From Thermoactinomyces mirandus (GTDB taxonomy: Bacteria; Bacillota; Bacilli; Thermoactinomycetales; Thermoactinomycetaceae): a stretch of DNA of 64,000 bases. The position numbers were made by a program, and so were the translations under genes. The stretch's first letter is position 1. Each line of letters begins with the position of its first letter. This document shows, piece by piece, positions 17,435 to 25,798 of the stretch. The notes under the pieces are model-generated. The model had not been told where the DNA came from, searched no databases, and was given only the letters and a program-made list of their open reading frames with translations. The stretch lies in contig NZ_JACEOL010000031.1 of assembly GCF_013868055.1 (NCBI RefSeq), forward strand, positions 1 through 64,000, in the 5' to 3' direction.

Positions 17435-18717
17435 TGAAAACATCAAGATCCAAGCCATTTCAATTGACATGCAGAGTTCCAGGCGATAAATCGATTTCCC
17501 ACCGGTCGATCATATTTGGATCCATAGCTGAAGGAATCACGGAAGTAGACGGCTTTCTGCCCGGAAAAGACTGTTTGAGTACGATGCATTGCTTTAAGCA
17601 GTTGGGAGTCAGAATGGAAAGGATCTCTCCCACCACTGTCCGGATTTACGGCAGTGGAATCAGAGGCCTGAAGGAACCCGCCGCACCTTTGGATGTGGGA
17701 AATTCCGGGACAACCATTCGCCTGATGCTGGGAATCCTGGCAGGTATCCCTATCTTTTCTGCGGTAGTTGGTGATGAATCGATTGGCCGCCGGCCGATGG
17801 ACCGGGTTGTCCTGCCGCTGAGAAAAATGGGGGCCCATATTGACGGGCGCGGGGACGGCCGTTTTACACCTCTTGCCGTAAGAGGAAAGGCGCTGAAAGG
17901 GATCAGGTACAACAGTCCCGTTGCCAGTGCCCAGGTAAAATCCTGCCTGTTGCTGGCGGGATTACAGGCAGAAGGAACGACGACTGTCTGTGAACCGGCT
18001 CTTTCCAGAGACCATACAGAGCGAATGCTGCCGGCATTCGGCGGCTTGCTCAGGATTGACGGGAGAAAGGTATCTGTACGTGGCGGACAGACACTGCACG
18101 GAACCAAGGTATGTGTGCCTGGAGACATCTCTTCGGCTGCCTTTTTGCTGGCTGCAGCTCTGATGGGACCCGATAGCCAGGTGACTGTGGAAGAGGTTGG
18201 TCTCAATCCTACCCGCACAGGGATTCTGGATGTACTCAGGCAGATGGGGGCAGAAGTGGCCGTTGAAGAAACCGGAAACTGGTGTAATGAACCTGTAGGC
18301 AGGATCACCGTACGAAAAGGAGATCTCCGCGGTATTATCATTGGTGGTGATCTGATTCCCCGATTGATTGATGAAATCCCGGTTTTGGCTGTAGTCGCTA
18401 CGCAGGCAAAAGGGACTACTGTGATCAAGGACGCGCAAGAATTAAAGGTGAAAGAATCGAACCGGATTGCGACAACCGTAAATGAACTGAAAAAATTGGG
18501 GGCAGCCATTGAGGAGACGGAAGACGGAATGATTATTGAAGGACCGGTTACTTTGCGCGGAGGGGTAACCAGCGGTCACGGAGATCACCGGATCGCCATG
18601 GCGATGGCGATTGCCGGATTAGGGTCTGAAGGGGAGGTAACCGTAACAGATCCTGAATCGATCGATGTCTCCTTTCCGGGATTTGCCGAATTTATCCTAA
18701 AGATACAACAACGATAA
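17431..18717 (+). CDS. aroA: 3-Phosphoshikimate 1-carboxyvinyltransferase (EPSP synthase)
   Basis: Joins PEP and shikimate 3-phosphate (aroE in B. subtilis naming). 428 residues; N-terminal [10 protein letters not shown] with the essential lysine, [26 protein letters not shown], the LKVKESNRI motif and GDHRIAMA near the end. The EPSP synthase type (SAQ/K pattern ASAQVKS) resembles the class II enzymes of Bacillus. Start is ATG 17431 or 17434, overlapping tyrA. Last gene of the aromatic operon. Confidence 0.97.
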   Translation: MMKTSRSKPFQLTCRVPGDKSISHRSIIFGSIAEGITEVDGFLPGKDCLSTMHCFKQLGVRMERISPTTVRIYGSGIRGLKEPAAPLDVGNSGTTIRLMLGILAGIPIFSAVVGDESIGRRPMDRVVLPLRKMGAHIDGRGDGRFTPLAVRGKALKGIRYNSPVASAQVKSCLLLAGLQAEGTTTVCEPALSRDHTERMLPAFGGLLRIDGRKVSVRGGQTLHGTKVCVPGDISSAAFLLAAALMGPDSQVTVEEVGLNPTRTGILDVLRQMGAEVAVEETGNWCNEPVGRITVRKGDLRGIIIGGDLIPRLIDEIPVLAVVATQAKGTTVIKDAQELKVKESNRIATTVNELKKLGAAIEETEDGMIIEGPVTLRGGVTSGHGDHRIAMAMAIAGLGSEGEVTVTDPESIDVSFPGFAEFILKIQQR

Positions 18718-18739
18718 ATATGAAAAATTTAAAATATTG

Positions 18740-18768
18740 TTGACCTTGTCTTTTTGCAACCGTATAAT
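18740..18768 (+). promoter_or_regulatory. Strong sigma-A promoter
   Basis: TTGACC (18740-18745), 17-bp spacer and TATAAT (18763-18768), 22 bases after the aroA stop codon. It drives the short transcript that ends at the terminator at 18826-18853. Confidence 0.85.
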
Positions 18769-18774
18769 GGTAAT

Positions 18775-18853
18775 TACAGTATGGTTTCTCTCCACTCCTA
18801 TCCAATATTGTACGTCCTGTGCAACCCGCTCGTTCATCGAGCGGTTCTTTTTT
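18775..18853 (+). ncRNA. Putative short leader or small RNA
   Basis: From the expected start point near 18775 to the T tract there are only about 75-80 bases, pyrimidine-rich in the middle (runs of CTC and TCC), ending in a strong terminator. It could be a free small RNA, or an attenuator for the membrane-protein gene that starts at 18893. A 29-codon frame beginning ATG 18781 crosses the terminator but has no ribosome-binding site. No known riboswitch class is recognised. Confidence 0.4.
18826..18853 (+). terminator. Terminator or attenuator before the membrane-protein gene
   Basis: Perfect 7-bp GC-rich stem CCGCTCG/CGAGCGG (18826-18832 with 18838-18844), 5-nt loop, then TTCTTTTTTT. Confidence 0.85.
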
Positions 18854-18892
18854 TGGCTCCGCTTTCATAAAAGTGGGATGAGGTGGTTGTCT

Positions 18893-19390
18893 ATGCGGAC
18901 AAAAGCAGGTCATTTTGTGATCGAATTCCTGTTTGTGATTGGGTCTGTCATGTTGCTGAAAAACTGGATTTTCCCGCTTTTGATCTCTTTTTGGTTTCCT
19001 GCCCTTCTGGCGGCAGAACTTTTTTTGGAGTGGACGATGATCATTGTCGGTGCCATGATGATCTTTATTTATCTGGGGTTGGGTTCGTCCAGCAAACAGG
19101 CGTATCGTTTGTCTCTGATACAGGCAGTCGGGATATTTTTCGGATTGCATTTCCTGTTTTTTATCCCTACTTTTTCATTGGTTGATCAATTTTATATGTA
19201 TTGGGAACATTTGATCAAAGATTTCTTTTCTTTGTTTTTTCCAAGGCAAACGTTTTATACGTGGCAACTTGTTACCGTATATTTCATCCTCTATCTTGTG
19301 GGCAGGACGATTCGGGTAAAAGATGAAAAGACCGAACTCAAATCCGGGTGTCAGGGGATGCCAACCCGGTTAAAAATGCGAAACCGTTAA
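18893..19390 (+). CDS. Integral membrane protein of unknown function
   Basis: Not recognised. 165 residues from ATG 18893, which has GATGAGGTGG 8 bases upstream; the open frame begins earlier (18737) but inside the promoter and terminator. About four hydrophobic segments (roughly residues 8-30, 35-57, 70-95 and 120-145), then a basic tail. It takes the place occupied by ypiA after aroE in B. subtilis. The promoter-terminator leader suggests regulated expression. Confidence 0.7.
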   Translation: MRTKAGHFVIEFLFVIGSVMLLKNWIFPLLISFWFPALLAAELFLEWTMIIVGAMMIFIYLGLGSSSKQAYRLSLIQAVGIFFGLHFLFFIPTFSLVDQFYMYWEHLIKDFFSLFFPRQTFYTWQLVTVYFILYLVGRTIRVKDEKTELKSGCQGMPTRLKMRNR

Positions 19391-19466
19391 TATTGGGATG
19401 ACAAGTCTATCTTTCTCCATCTTCGTACATAATAGTAATAATGAGTTAACGGGAGGAAGAAAGACG

Positions 19467-20603
19467 GTGAGAATCACAGATTGGCTGACATATACCGGCA
19501 TTGAACAGTTAAAGCAAATGAACCGTTATTATGGATGTGAAATCCAGCGGACCCATTCCAAATATGAGCTGATTCGTTCATTGTTGCAGCGCATAGGCAA
19601 TAAAAGTCACTTGGAAGAAAAGATTGACCGGTTAAATGATCAGGAATTCCGTTTTTTACAATTGATTATGCTCGATCAAACTCCTGCATATTCCATGGAA
19701 GAACTGCTGGCAAAGGGAAGGATTGCGCTTAATGAAAGACAGGGACAACCGCGACAATTGATTGTTGAAGCTTTGAAAAGGGGCTGGCTGTTTCCCGGCT
19801 ATTCGCGCCAAACACAAAATCTGTATTATGTGCCGTCTGATTTGCGGACTCAAGTCTGTGAAATTTTGCTGAAGCCGTATGAGTTGGAAAAAAACAGGCG
19901 TCAAATCCCACCTGCGGTATATCGCGATGAACAAAAACAACTGCTATATGATCTTTATCATTTTCTTTCATTTATAAACAAAGAAATTGTTCGGTTAACC
20001 ATGGATGGGGCGATTTATAAAAATCAGCAGAGACAGTTGTTCCAGACTTTCTATATCAAGGAAACCCCCATTGCTGAAAAAGGACCGCGCTTTGGCTTTG
20101 GACGCTGTTACCACCTTTATCCGGACCGATTTTCCCTTTTGTATGATTACGCTTATTATCACAGGTATTTTATTGAGGATGAAAATGGATATTTGTGTTT
20201 AACGGAAGAGGGAAAAGGGAAATTAGAGAAAAAAGAAAAAGATAGTCAAGGTCAAGATCAAGGAATAGAGATGGTTCGTTTTTGGATTCGCCTTTACAAA
20301 AGGGCGATTCCGCAATTGCCAATGATTATTCGCTGGATTTCCTTACTGGCTTATCCCGGATGGGTTAAAAAGTCACTCGTGTATCAGGCGGTTGGACCTT
20401 GGATGAAAGCGTTTTACTATGAAAGCAAGGAAAGCTTGTATCGCAAAGTGCTTAAAATGCTCGTACACTTGGGAGTTTGCATGATTGGCCAGGAAGATGA
20501 TGAACAATATCTCACCCTCACACCATCCGGAGTGAAATGGTTACATGGTATTTCAGCATTTCGTGAACGTGCCATTGAAGAAGGATTTGTCAGGAATCGC
20601 TGA
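19467..20603 (+). CDS. Hypothetical protein with winged-helix-like regions
   Basis: Not assigned to a family with confidence. GTG 19467 with GGGAGGAAG at 19451-19459 gives 378 residues; upstream in-frame ATG 19398 lacks a site. The N-terminal 80 residues (RITDWLTYTGIEQLKQMNRYY) and the C-terminal 100 residues (KVLKMLVHLGVCMIG...YLTLTPSG) look like helix-turn-helix/winged-helix units of the kind found at the N-terminus of some XPB-like helicases, but no helicase motifs are present. Rich in Tyr, Lys and Arg. Same orientation as ypiB, 115 bases upstream of it. Confidence 0.75.
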   Translation: MRITDWLTYTGIEQLKQMNRYYGCEIQRTHSKYELIRSLLQRIGNKSHLEEKIDRLNDQEFRFLQLIMLDQTPAYSMEELLAKGRIALNERQGQPRQLIVEALKRGWLFPGYSRQTQNLYYVPSDLRTQVCEILLKPYELEKNRRQIPPAVYRDEQKQLLYDLYHFLSFINKEIVRLTMDGAIYKNQQRQLFQTFYIKETPIAEKGPRFGFGRCYHLYPDRFSLLYDYAYYHRYFIEDENGYLCLTEEGKGKLEKKEKDSQGQDQGIEMVRFWIRLYKRAIPQLPMIIRWISLLAYPGWVKKSLVYQAVGPWMKAFYYESKESLYRKVLKMLVHLGVCMIGQEDDEQYLTLTPSGVKWLHGISAFRERAIEEGFVRNR

Positions 20604-20718
20604 AGCAGGAAACAGGGAAGTGGGTGACGAAAAATTAACTTATATCTCGCATGGAAAATTTCCGTTTCGTACTTCTGGATCAGCCAAATTTCTCTCAATT
20701 CCAAGGGGTGAGGGAAAT

Positions 20719-21264
20719 ATGAGAAGCAGCGTTACCGTGGCAGAGAAAAAAGGGTTTATTCACTGGTTTCTTGAGCATTTTGAGTTACAAAAAAAGGAAG
20801 CAGCCTGGTTGCTGAATTACTTGTGTTCCAATGAAGAACTGTTACAAAGGGTTCATTTTGTCAATCATGTCCGCCATCTGTCAAAGTCGATGATTATATC
20901 TACAAAATGCAGCAGCATGATTCCGTTTCGATTCACTAAAAACAAGCGGGTCGGTACGGACGTAGAATCGGCTTTTTACGACATTCGTACCTATCCCCAT
21001 GAAGATCTATACATCGGCCTGTATTTCAAAGAAAGATCAACGTGTTCCAAATATGCCGCGGTATTGGAGGTTAATCCCATGGAGAAACACGACTTGGTGC
21101 AAGACCAGTTGCTGAGTCTGTTCGCGGAGATGCTTCTTGATCAAGCGGTAAGGGAGTTTGAAAAGAAACGGTTGTACGAAAAAATTGATGATGCGCTGGC
21201 AAATCGGGATGAGGAAACGTTTTTACAGCTCAGCGAAAAGTGGAGAGAGATTCTGGAGAAATAA
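20719..21264 (+). CDS. ypiB: YpiB family protein (UPF0302, IDEAL domain)
   Basis: 181 residues from ATG 20719, with GGGGTGAGGG upstream. The body (KKGFIHWFLEHFELQKKEA...RVHFVNH...) is the UPF0302 domain and the last 35 residues (IDDALANRDEETFLQLSEKW) form an IDEAL motif. In Bacillus the gene always precedes ypiF and qcrABC, as here. The molecular role is not known; the IDEAL motif in related proteins is involved in regulation of protein turnover. Confidence 0.9.
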   Translation: MRSSVTVAEKKGFIHWFLEHFELQKKEAAWLLNYLCSNEELLQRVHFVNHVRHLSKSMIISTKCSSMIPFRFTKNKRVGTDVESAFYDIRTYPHEDLYIGLYFKERSTCSKYAAVLEVNPMEKHDLVQDQLLSLFAEMLLDQAVREFEKKRLYEKIDDALANRDEETFLQLSEKWREILEK

Positions 21265-21279
21265 CAAAATTCGAATATA

Positions 21280-21308
21280 ATACTCAGCGGAAGCTGGGTA
21301 TTTTTTTT
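21280..21308 (+). terminator. Terminator between ypiB and ypiF
   Basis: A 9-bp stem (21280-21288 with 21293-21301, one G-U pair), loop GGAA, then eight T. The tract ends about 10 bases before the ypiF ribosome-binding site, so it may act as an attenuator rather than a full stop. Confidence 0.8.
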
Positions 21309-21326
21309 GGAACAGGAGGAATTCCG

Positions 21327-21779
21327 ATGCAATTGATGCAGCTGAAACCTGAAGATTGGAAAGATGTGGCTTCCTATGTGGATACATTGTGTCTGCCGGT
21401 TACTTCCACCAGGATTCAGGATAAGGAAATTATACTGGAAAACAGCAAAATGGTTCAGTATTTTGCCGAAGATCTGGAAAGGAAACTGATCGGTCGCCTG
21501 TTGCTTTTGCCACCGATTCCATATATGGGGGGGAATGCTGAACTTTTCAATCTATATTTAAATGAAATCATTAAAGACATGGAGCAATCCAGTTTTTATT
21601 ATCTGGTATTAGTTATTGATGGGACACTGAAGAATGCTGTAAGAGAAATAAGAGAGACTGATTCTATCAAAATTATGCCCTATTTTGCGGAATTGTCGAA
21701 AGATCCGGCGCAAGAAGAGATAGATGAAGTGAGAGAAAGCCTTTATCAAAAAGTGTTAGAAATTTGGCGACAAACTTGA
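21327..21779 (+). CDS. ypiF: YpiF family protein (DUF2487)
   Basis: 150 residues from ATG 21327 (GGAGGAATT site). The sequence MQLMQLKPEDW..., LCLPVTS and LLLLPPIPYMG are characteristic of Bacillus YpiF, a small cytosolic protein of unknown function that lies before the qcr operon. No catalytic motif is seen. Confidence 0.88.
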   Translation: MQLMQLKPEDWKDVASYVDTLCLPVTSTRIQDKEIILENSKMVQYFAEDLERKLIGRLLLLPPIPYMGGNAELFNLYLNEIIKDMEQSSFYYLVLVIDGTLKNAVREIRETDSIKIMPYFAELSKDPAQEEIDEVRESLYQKVLEIWRQT

Positions 21780-21829
21780 TTATTAGTGTTATTCAGAATA
21801 TTAACGGTTGATACATTTATAACAATTTG

Positions 21830-21859
21830 TTGACTTTTGCAGATTTTTTTCGCTATCAT
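21830..21859 (+). promoter_or_regulatory. Promoter of qcrABC
   Basis: TTGACT (21830-21835), 18-bp spacer, TATCAT (21854-21859). The leader of about 80 bases contains a 6-bp GC hairpin (TCCGGC/GCCGGA near 21899-21927) just before the qcrA ribosome-binding site. Confidence 0.65.
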
Positions 21860-21947
21860 GAATATGTTCTGGAAAGTAGGTGTCCTAGCAACAAAGATTC
21901 CGGCCCGTAAAAGACTGCAAGCCGGATTGAAGGAGGTCGGAGAAAAC

Positions 21948-22445
21948 GTGAGTAGGAAAGTTTCCCGCCGGCAATTCCTGACTTATACGTTGGGTGGGAC
22001 AGCCGGTTTCCTTGCTTCGGGAATGCTTTTTCCGATGGTAAGATACGCCATTGACCCATTATTGAAAAAGGGTGAAGGTGGTCAATTTCACGATGTTGGT
22101 TTAAGCGTGGATGAGATTACCGAGACACCGAAGCAGGTTCAATTTACCGTACATCGCAAGGACGGCTGGTATAATCCGCCCAAAGGGGAACAAATGACTG
22201 CTTGGGTGCTGAAGTTAAATGGTGAATACATAGCTTTTTCACCTATTTGCAAGCATCTGGGATGTACTGTGAACTGGAACAGCAATCCGCAATTTAAAAA
22301 CGAATTTTTCTGTCCCTGCCACTTTGGCCGGTACAAAAAGGATGGGACAAATGTCCCTGGCACTCCTCCATCAAAACCGCTTGATCGTTATGAGACAAAA
22401 GTACAGGATGGAAAATTGCTGATTGGACCATTAGTCAAGAAGTAA
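21948..22445 (+). CDS. qcrA: Menaquinol:cytochrome c reductase Rieske subunit
   Basis: Iron-sulfur subunit of the b6c-type complex. 165 residues from GTG 21948 (GGAGG at 21932-21936). An N-terminal RRQFLTY Tat-like signal precedes one membrane segment (about residues 12-30). The Rieske 2Fe-2S ligands are C101, H103, C122 and H125, with the disulfide pair C106 and C124 (CKHLGC ... CPCH). First gene of qcrABC. Confidence 0.96.
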   Translation: MSRKVSRRQFLTYTLGGTAGFLASGMLFPMVRYAIDPLLKKGEGGQFHDVGLSVDEITETPKQVQFTVHRKDGWYNPPKGEQMTAWVLKLNGEYIAFSPICKHLGCTVNWNSNPQFKNEFFCPCHFGRYKKDGTNVPGTPPSKPLDRYETKVQDGKLLIGPLVKK

Positions 22446-22472
22446 ACTGCTGCTGAAACGGAGGTGTAGCAA

Positions 22473-23144
22473 ATGTTGCGCGCCATTTATGATTGGGTGG
22501 ATGAACGTCTGGACATTACACCGTTGTGGCGGGATGTAGCCGATCATGAAGTTCCGGAACATGTGAATCCTGCCCACCATTTTTCAGCTTTTATTTACTG
22601 CTTTGGTGGACTGACCTTTTTTGTCGTGGTCATTCAGATTTTGTCTGGAATGTTTTTAGCGATGAATTATGTGCCAGATATTGAAAACGCTCACCGAAGT
22701 GTACAGTATCTGCAAAATGAAGTGGCGATGGGCGTAATTGTACGCGGAATGCACCACTGGGGAGCAAGTGTGGCGATTGTGATGCTTTTTTTGCATACCC
22801 TGCGCGTATTTTTCACGGGAGCGTACAAACATCCCCGTGAATTCAACTGGGTTATCGGAATGTTGATATTTTTCGTAATGTTGGGACTTGGGTTTACCGG
22901 CTATCTGTTGCCATGGGACAACAAAGCTTATTTTGCCACCAAGGTAGGCGTTGAAATTGCTGGTTCCGTTCCTGTCCTGGGACCGTATATTGCGACTTTC
23001 CTGCAAGGAGGAGACATTGTTGGCGCCCAGACTCTGGCACGTTTTTATGCTTTGCATGTTTTCTTCCTTCCAGCTGCACTACTCGGCCTTTTGGGTGCAC
23101 ATTTTATCCTGATTCGCCGTCAGGGAATTTCCGGACCGCTATAA
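22473..23144 (+). CDS. qcrB: Menaquinol:cytochrome c reductase cytochrome b subunit
   Basis: Cytochrome b6-type subunit of 223 residues with four membrane helices. Heme-binding histidines are in RGMHHWGAS, LHTLRVF and the YALHVFFLPA helix; the Cys near the N-terminal end (YCFGG) may take the covalent heme seen in Bacillus and b6f proteins. PHPREFNW-like KHPREFNWVIG joins helices B and C. ATG 22473 with CGGAGGTG. Confidence 0.96.
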   Translation: MLRAIYDWVDERLDITPLWRDVADHEVPEHVNPAHHFSAFIYCFGGLTFFVVVIQILSGMFLAMNYVPDIENAHRSVQYLQNEVAMGVIVRGMHHWGASVAIVMLFLHTLRVFFTGAYKHPREFNWVIGMLIFFVMLGLGFTGYLLPWDNKAYFATKVGVEIAGSVPVLGPYIATFLQGGDIVGAQTLARFYALHVFFLPAALLGLLGAHFILIRRQGISGPL

Positions 23145-23169
23145 GGTCTGCGCGTGAGGAGGGATCCAC

Positions 23170-23958
23170 TTGGCAAATAATCAGGAAGGAAACCATAAAC
23201 AGGTCCACTATGTGGGAGACTCGCACGTTCGAGCTGACCGTTCCAAATTGTATCCCAAGGACTATGATGAGTTTCCAGGCAAGACAGAACCTTTTCTTCC
23301 AAACTTCCTGCTGAAAGAGTGGATGGTTGCCGTTGTCTTCCTGGTCGGATTTATGACACTGGTCATGGCTGAAGAACCGCCGCTTGGCGAATTTGCAGAT
23401 CCGACCAATACGAGTTTTCTGCCGGTTCCTGACTGGTACTTTCTGTTTTTGTATCAGCTCTTGAAACACAAATGGGCAGCCGGTGATTTTGTCGTCGTGG
23501 GCACGATGATCGTACCGGGAATTGCGTTCATGGCACTGCTGTTCGCACCATGGCTGGATCGCAGCAAGGAACGGCGTCCGCTGAAGCGGCCAGTGGCAAC
23601 GGGAATTATGATTATCACTCTCGTTGCAATTTCAGCTTTAACATGGGCAGCGGAATATGAGCATGAACAGCAATTGCTGTCTGCACCAGGTGAAACTCCG
23701 GAAAATACGGAAATTGCAGCAAAAGATTCTAAAGGTTATGATATTTATGCCAAAAATGCTTGTATTAAATGTCACGGTGAAAATCTTGAAGGAACAAATG
23801 GCCCGGGTTTGCTGGGGGTAGGAAACAAGTTGTCGGCTGACGAAATTTCGAAAATCATTGCCGAAGGACGGGGGACAATGCCAGCCGGAATGTTCCAGGG
23901 AAGTCCTGCAGAGGAAAAAATACTGGTTGAGTGGTTGACGAAACAGACACAAAAATAA
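23170..23958 (+). CDS. qcrC: Menaquinol:cytochrome c reductase subunit IV fused to cytochrome c
   Basis: 262 residues from TTG 23170 (GAGGAGGGAT site). The N-terminal half is subunit IV-like, with three hydrophobic segments and the Qo-site-type motif PVPDWYFLF. The C-terminal third is a cytochrome c domain with heme motif C198-IKC201-H202 and a methionine ligand, probably in GTMPAGMF. This b-c fusion is typical of Bacillales Qcr. Followed by a strong terminator. Confidence 0.96.
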   Translation: MANNQEGNHKQVHYVGDSHVRADRSKLYPKDYDEFPGKTEPFLPNFLLKEWMVAVVFLVGFMTLVMAEEPPLGEFADPTNTSFLPVPDWYFLFLYQLLKHKWAAGDFVVVGTMIVPGIAFMALLFAPWLDRSKERRPLKRPVATGIMIITLVAISALTWAAEYEHEQQLLSAPGETPENTEIAAKDSKGYDIYAKNACIKCHGENLEGTNGPGLLGVGNKLSADEISKIIAEGRGTMPAGMFQGSPAEEKILVEWLTKQTQK

Positions 23959-23966
23959 GACAATAA

Positions 23967-23998
23967 AACCTGGTTGCATCATGCAGCCAGGTTTTTAT
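23967..23998 (+). terminator. Terminator of qcrABC
   Basis: 12-bp stem (23967-23978 with 23982-23993, one G-U pair) with a 3-nt loop and a T-rich tail. Confidence 0.9.
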
Positions 23999-24016
23999 TT
24001 CAAAGGGGAAAAAGTT

Positions 24017-24670
24017 ATGATTATAGAATGGAGAATGAAATGGTTCTGGCTCATGGGACAGCGATCGTTTCTGGCTGTTTTGTTTGTCATCAATCTGTTG
24101 GGTACGTTCTATGGATTTTACTGGTACAAGAATCAATTAAACTGGACAGAACCTAAATACCTGAATATTTTTGTTCCGGACAGTCCGACAGCAAGCGCTT
24201 TTTTCTGTCTTGTATTGCTTTGCTATCTCTTTTATCGGCGAAGCCCCCTTCTGGAAGCATTTGCGTCGATCACCCTGTTTAAATATGGAATTTGGGCCGT
24301 TATCATGATTGTTTGGGGTGGGTGGCTGGATTCCCGGCCTTTTTTCGAATCGTTGACATGGCAACACTGGATGCTGATCGGGTCCCATTTGGCAATGGCT
24401 TTGCAAGCGCTGCTTTATGCACCTTACTATACATATCGCTGGCGAGAGATTATGATTGTCGGGGGATGGATGTTGCTTAATGATGCCCTGGACTACCTGC
24501 TGGATATCCATCCGTGGCTGGCGCCGTCTCTGGAGCCGTTTGACCATATTGTCGGTTATTTTACGCTGTTACTAAGTCTGTCGACTCTTCTGTTATTTGC
24601 TATTTTTTCCATGCTTCCATGTCCTTATCGCAGATGGGAGTATCAAACGTGGTTTTGGGCCGGAAAATAG
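24017..24670 (+). CDS. ypjA: YpjA family membrane protein (DUF1405)
   Basis: 217 residues from ATG 24017 (AAAGGGGAA site right after the qcr terminator). Six or so hydrophobic segments; FKYGIWAV, GGWMLLNDALDY and the aromatic-rich C-terminus match Bacillus YpjA. It always follows qcrABC, so a role around the quinol oxidase branch is possible, but the function is unknown. Confidence 0.88.
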   Translation: MIIEWRMKWFWLMGQRSFLAVLFVINLLGTFYGFYWYKNQLNWTEPKYLNIFVPDSPTASAFFCLVLLCYLFYRRSPLLEAFASITLFKYGIWAVIMIVWGGWLDSRPFFESLTWQHWMLIGSHLAMALQALLYAPYYTYRWREIMIVGGWMLLNDALDYLLDIHPWLAPSLEPFDHIVGYFTLLLSLSTLLLFAIFSMLPCPYRRWEYQTWFWAGK

Positions 24671-24683
24671 TCCGGCTTTTTTT
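24659..24683 (+). terminator. Terminator of ypjA
   Basis: GCCGGA/TCCGGC stem (24659-24664 with 24671-24676) followed by seven T. It overlaps the last four codons of ypjA. Confidence 0.8.
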
Positions 24684-24698
24684 GTTGCGGGTATATCT

Positions 24699-24727
24699 TT
24701 GCAATGAAACAAATAGACTTGTACTAT
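24699..24727 (+). promoter_or_regulatory. Promoter of ypjB
   Basis: TTGCAA (24699-24704), 17-bp spacer, TACTAT (24722-24727), 31 bases before the ypjB ATG. Confidence 0.55.
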
Positions 24728-24758
24728 GATCTGGTTGAACGGGAGGAATGGTATTTTA

Positions 24759-25544
24759 ATGAGAGGGTTTATCTGCCTGCTGGTATGTTCGGTTGTCCTT
24801 TTGCCAGTTGGAGCAGGTCATGCGGACGAAAATTTGATGCAGGAAAAAGAAACATGGTCCGGATTAGCCAATAAGGTAGCCGAATATATCAATGAACAAA
24901 ATTATATCGCAGCCCGGAACGAGTTGGCCGTTCTGTCGAAAAAATTCGCAAATTCCAATCTGGTGGAGCAAAAGCTGACCGTACCGGCAATTCACACTTT
25001 ATCGGCTATGATCTTGGATGTGGAGCGCAACTTGAACCAGGTGCGCCCCAATCCGTCAAGGATCAAACTGTCTGCTCTCCGTATGCAAATCGCTTTTGAT
25101 GCCGTTTCCCATTCACATCAACCACTGTGGCATCAATATTATGGTCAGCTTAAACAGGATACGGATTTGCTGATGGAGGCTGTCCATGCGAAAGATGAGG
25201 CCGGTTATGAAAAAAAACTGATCCTGTTGTATGAGCATTACCTGCTGATTCGGCCCGCTTTAATAGTAAGCAAAAGCCAGATGATGGTGGAAGAACTGGA
25301 TTCATTGATGACGGTTGTTCGAAAGGAGAAAGACTGGTCTGACAGAGAACGCGGGTTAAAACAGTGGGAAAGCCTGATGCATCCATTATTTTACGGGTCG
25401 GAAAAGGATGTTTTGGCTGCGGTACACAAGTGGAATGAAGGCGTGGTCATGCAAATGTTTTTTCTGGTATTGGGGATGATCGCAAGTGTGCTTGTTTATG
25501 TCGGCTGGCGTAAATATCCCCGAAAGAAGCCCGTGCCAAATTAG
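24759..25544 (+). CDS. ypjB: Sporulation protein YpjB
   Basis: 261 residues from ATG 24759 (CGGGAGGAATG site). Signal peptide about residues 1-23 (ending AGHADEN), a helical extracytoplasmic domain and one C-terminal membrane segment (about residues 233-253) followed by RKYPRKK. This architecture and the position after ypjA are those of Bacillus YpjB, listed with sporulation genes. Function unknown. Confidence 0.85.
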   Translation: MRGFICLLVCSVVLLPVGAGHADENLMQEKETWSGLANKVAEYINEQNYIAARNELAVLSKKFANSNLVEQKLTVPAIHTLSAMILDVERNLNQVRPNPSRIKLSALRMQIAFDAVSHSHQPLWHQYYGQLKQDTDLLMEAVHAKDEAGYEKKLILLYEHYLLIRPALIVSKSQMMVEELDSLMTVVRKEKDWSDRERGLKQWESLMHPLFYGSEKDVLAAVHKWNEGVVMQMFFLVLGMIASVLVYVGWRKYPRKKPVPN

Positions 25545-25601
25545 GATGAAAAAGGCCTGGGCGGGTTCTTCCCGGGGAACGATGGAGGAAAACGAAGGAT
25601 A

Positions 25602-25658
25602 ATGAATAGATTGGAGTGGCATGAAGAAAGCGGGGAACAGTCTGTTTATAATTGGTGA
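25602..25658 (+). CDS. Possible 18-residue peptide
   Basis: ATG 25602 to TGA 25658, preceded by GGAGG (25584-25588) and GAAGGAT (25594-25600). The product would be acidic and aromatic (MNRLEWHEESGEQ...). It is too short to judge by composition, and is listed because the ribosome-binding site is good and no other feature explains this stretch. Confidence 0.25.
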   Translation: MNRLEWHEESGEQSVYNW

Positions 25659-25683
25659 AGCATAAAAAACGTGATTGACATTT

Positions 25684-25773
25684 GGGCGGGTAAACCGAAT
25701 AGCAAGTTCTGTGTGACTGTGGGATATAGGCTCCTATCCTTGCAGTCCACACAGGTAGCTATTCGTTCGCCTC
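25684..25773. other. Long interrupted stem-loop, unknown RNA or DNA element
   Basis: CGAATAGC (25696-25703) pairs with GCTATTCG (25758-25765); inside it CTGTGTGACTG (25709-25719) pairs with CAGTCCACACAG (25743-25754, one bulge), and GGATA (25722-25726) pairs with TATCC (25735-25739). GGCG/CGCC (25685-25688 with 25768-25771) may extend the base. TTGACA lies at 25675-25680 but no good -10 follows. It sits between the 3' ends of ypjB and the convergent YitT-family gene. No known RNA family is recognised. Confidence 0.45.
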
Positions 25774-25798
25774 GGACCGGTACGACTGATTGGTCAGG

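Noticed and set aside
17646..18509. Minus-strand 287-codon frame inside aroA
   Set aside because: Fully antisense to a conserved gene, serine/proline-rich composition typical of a mirrored frame, no ribosome-binding site.
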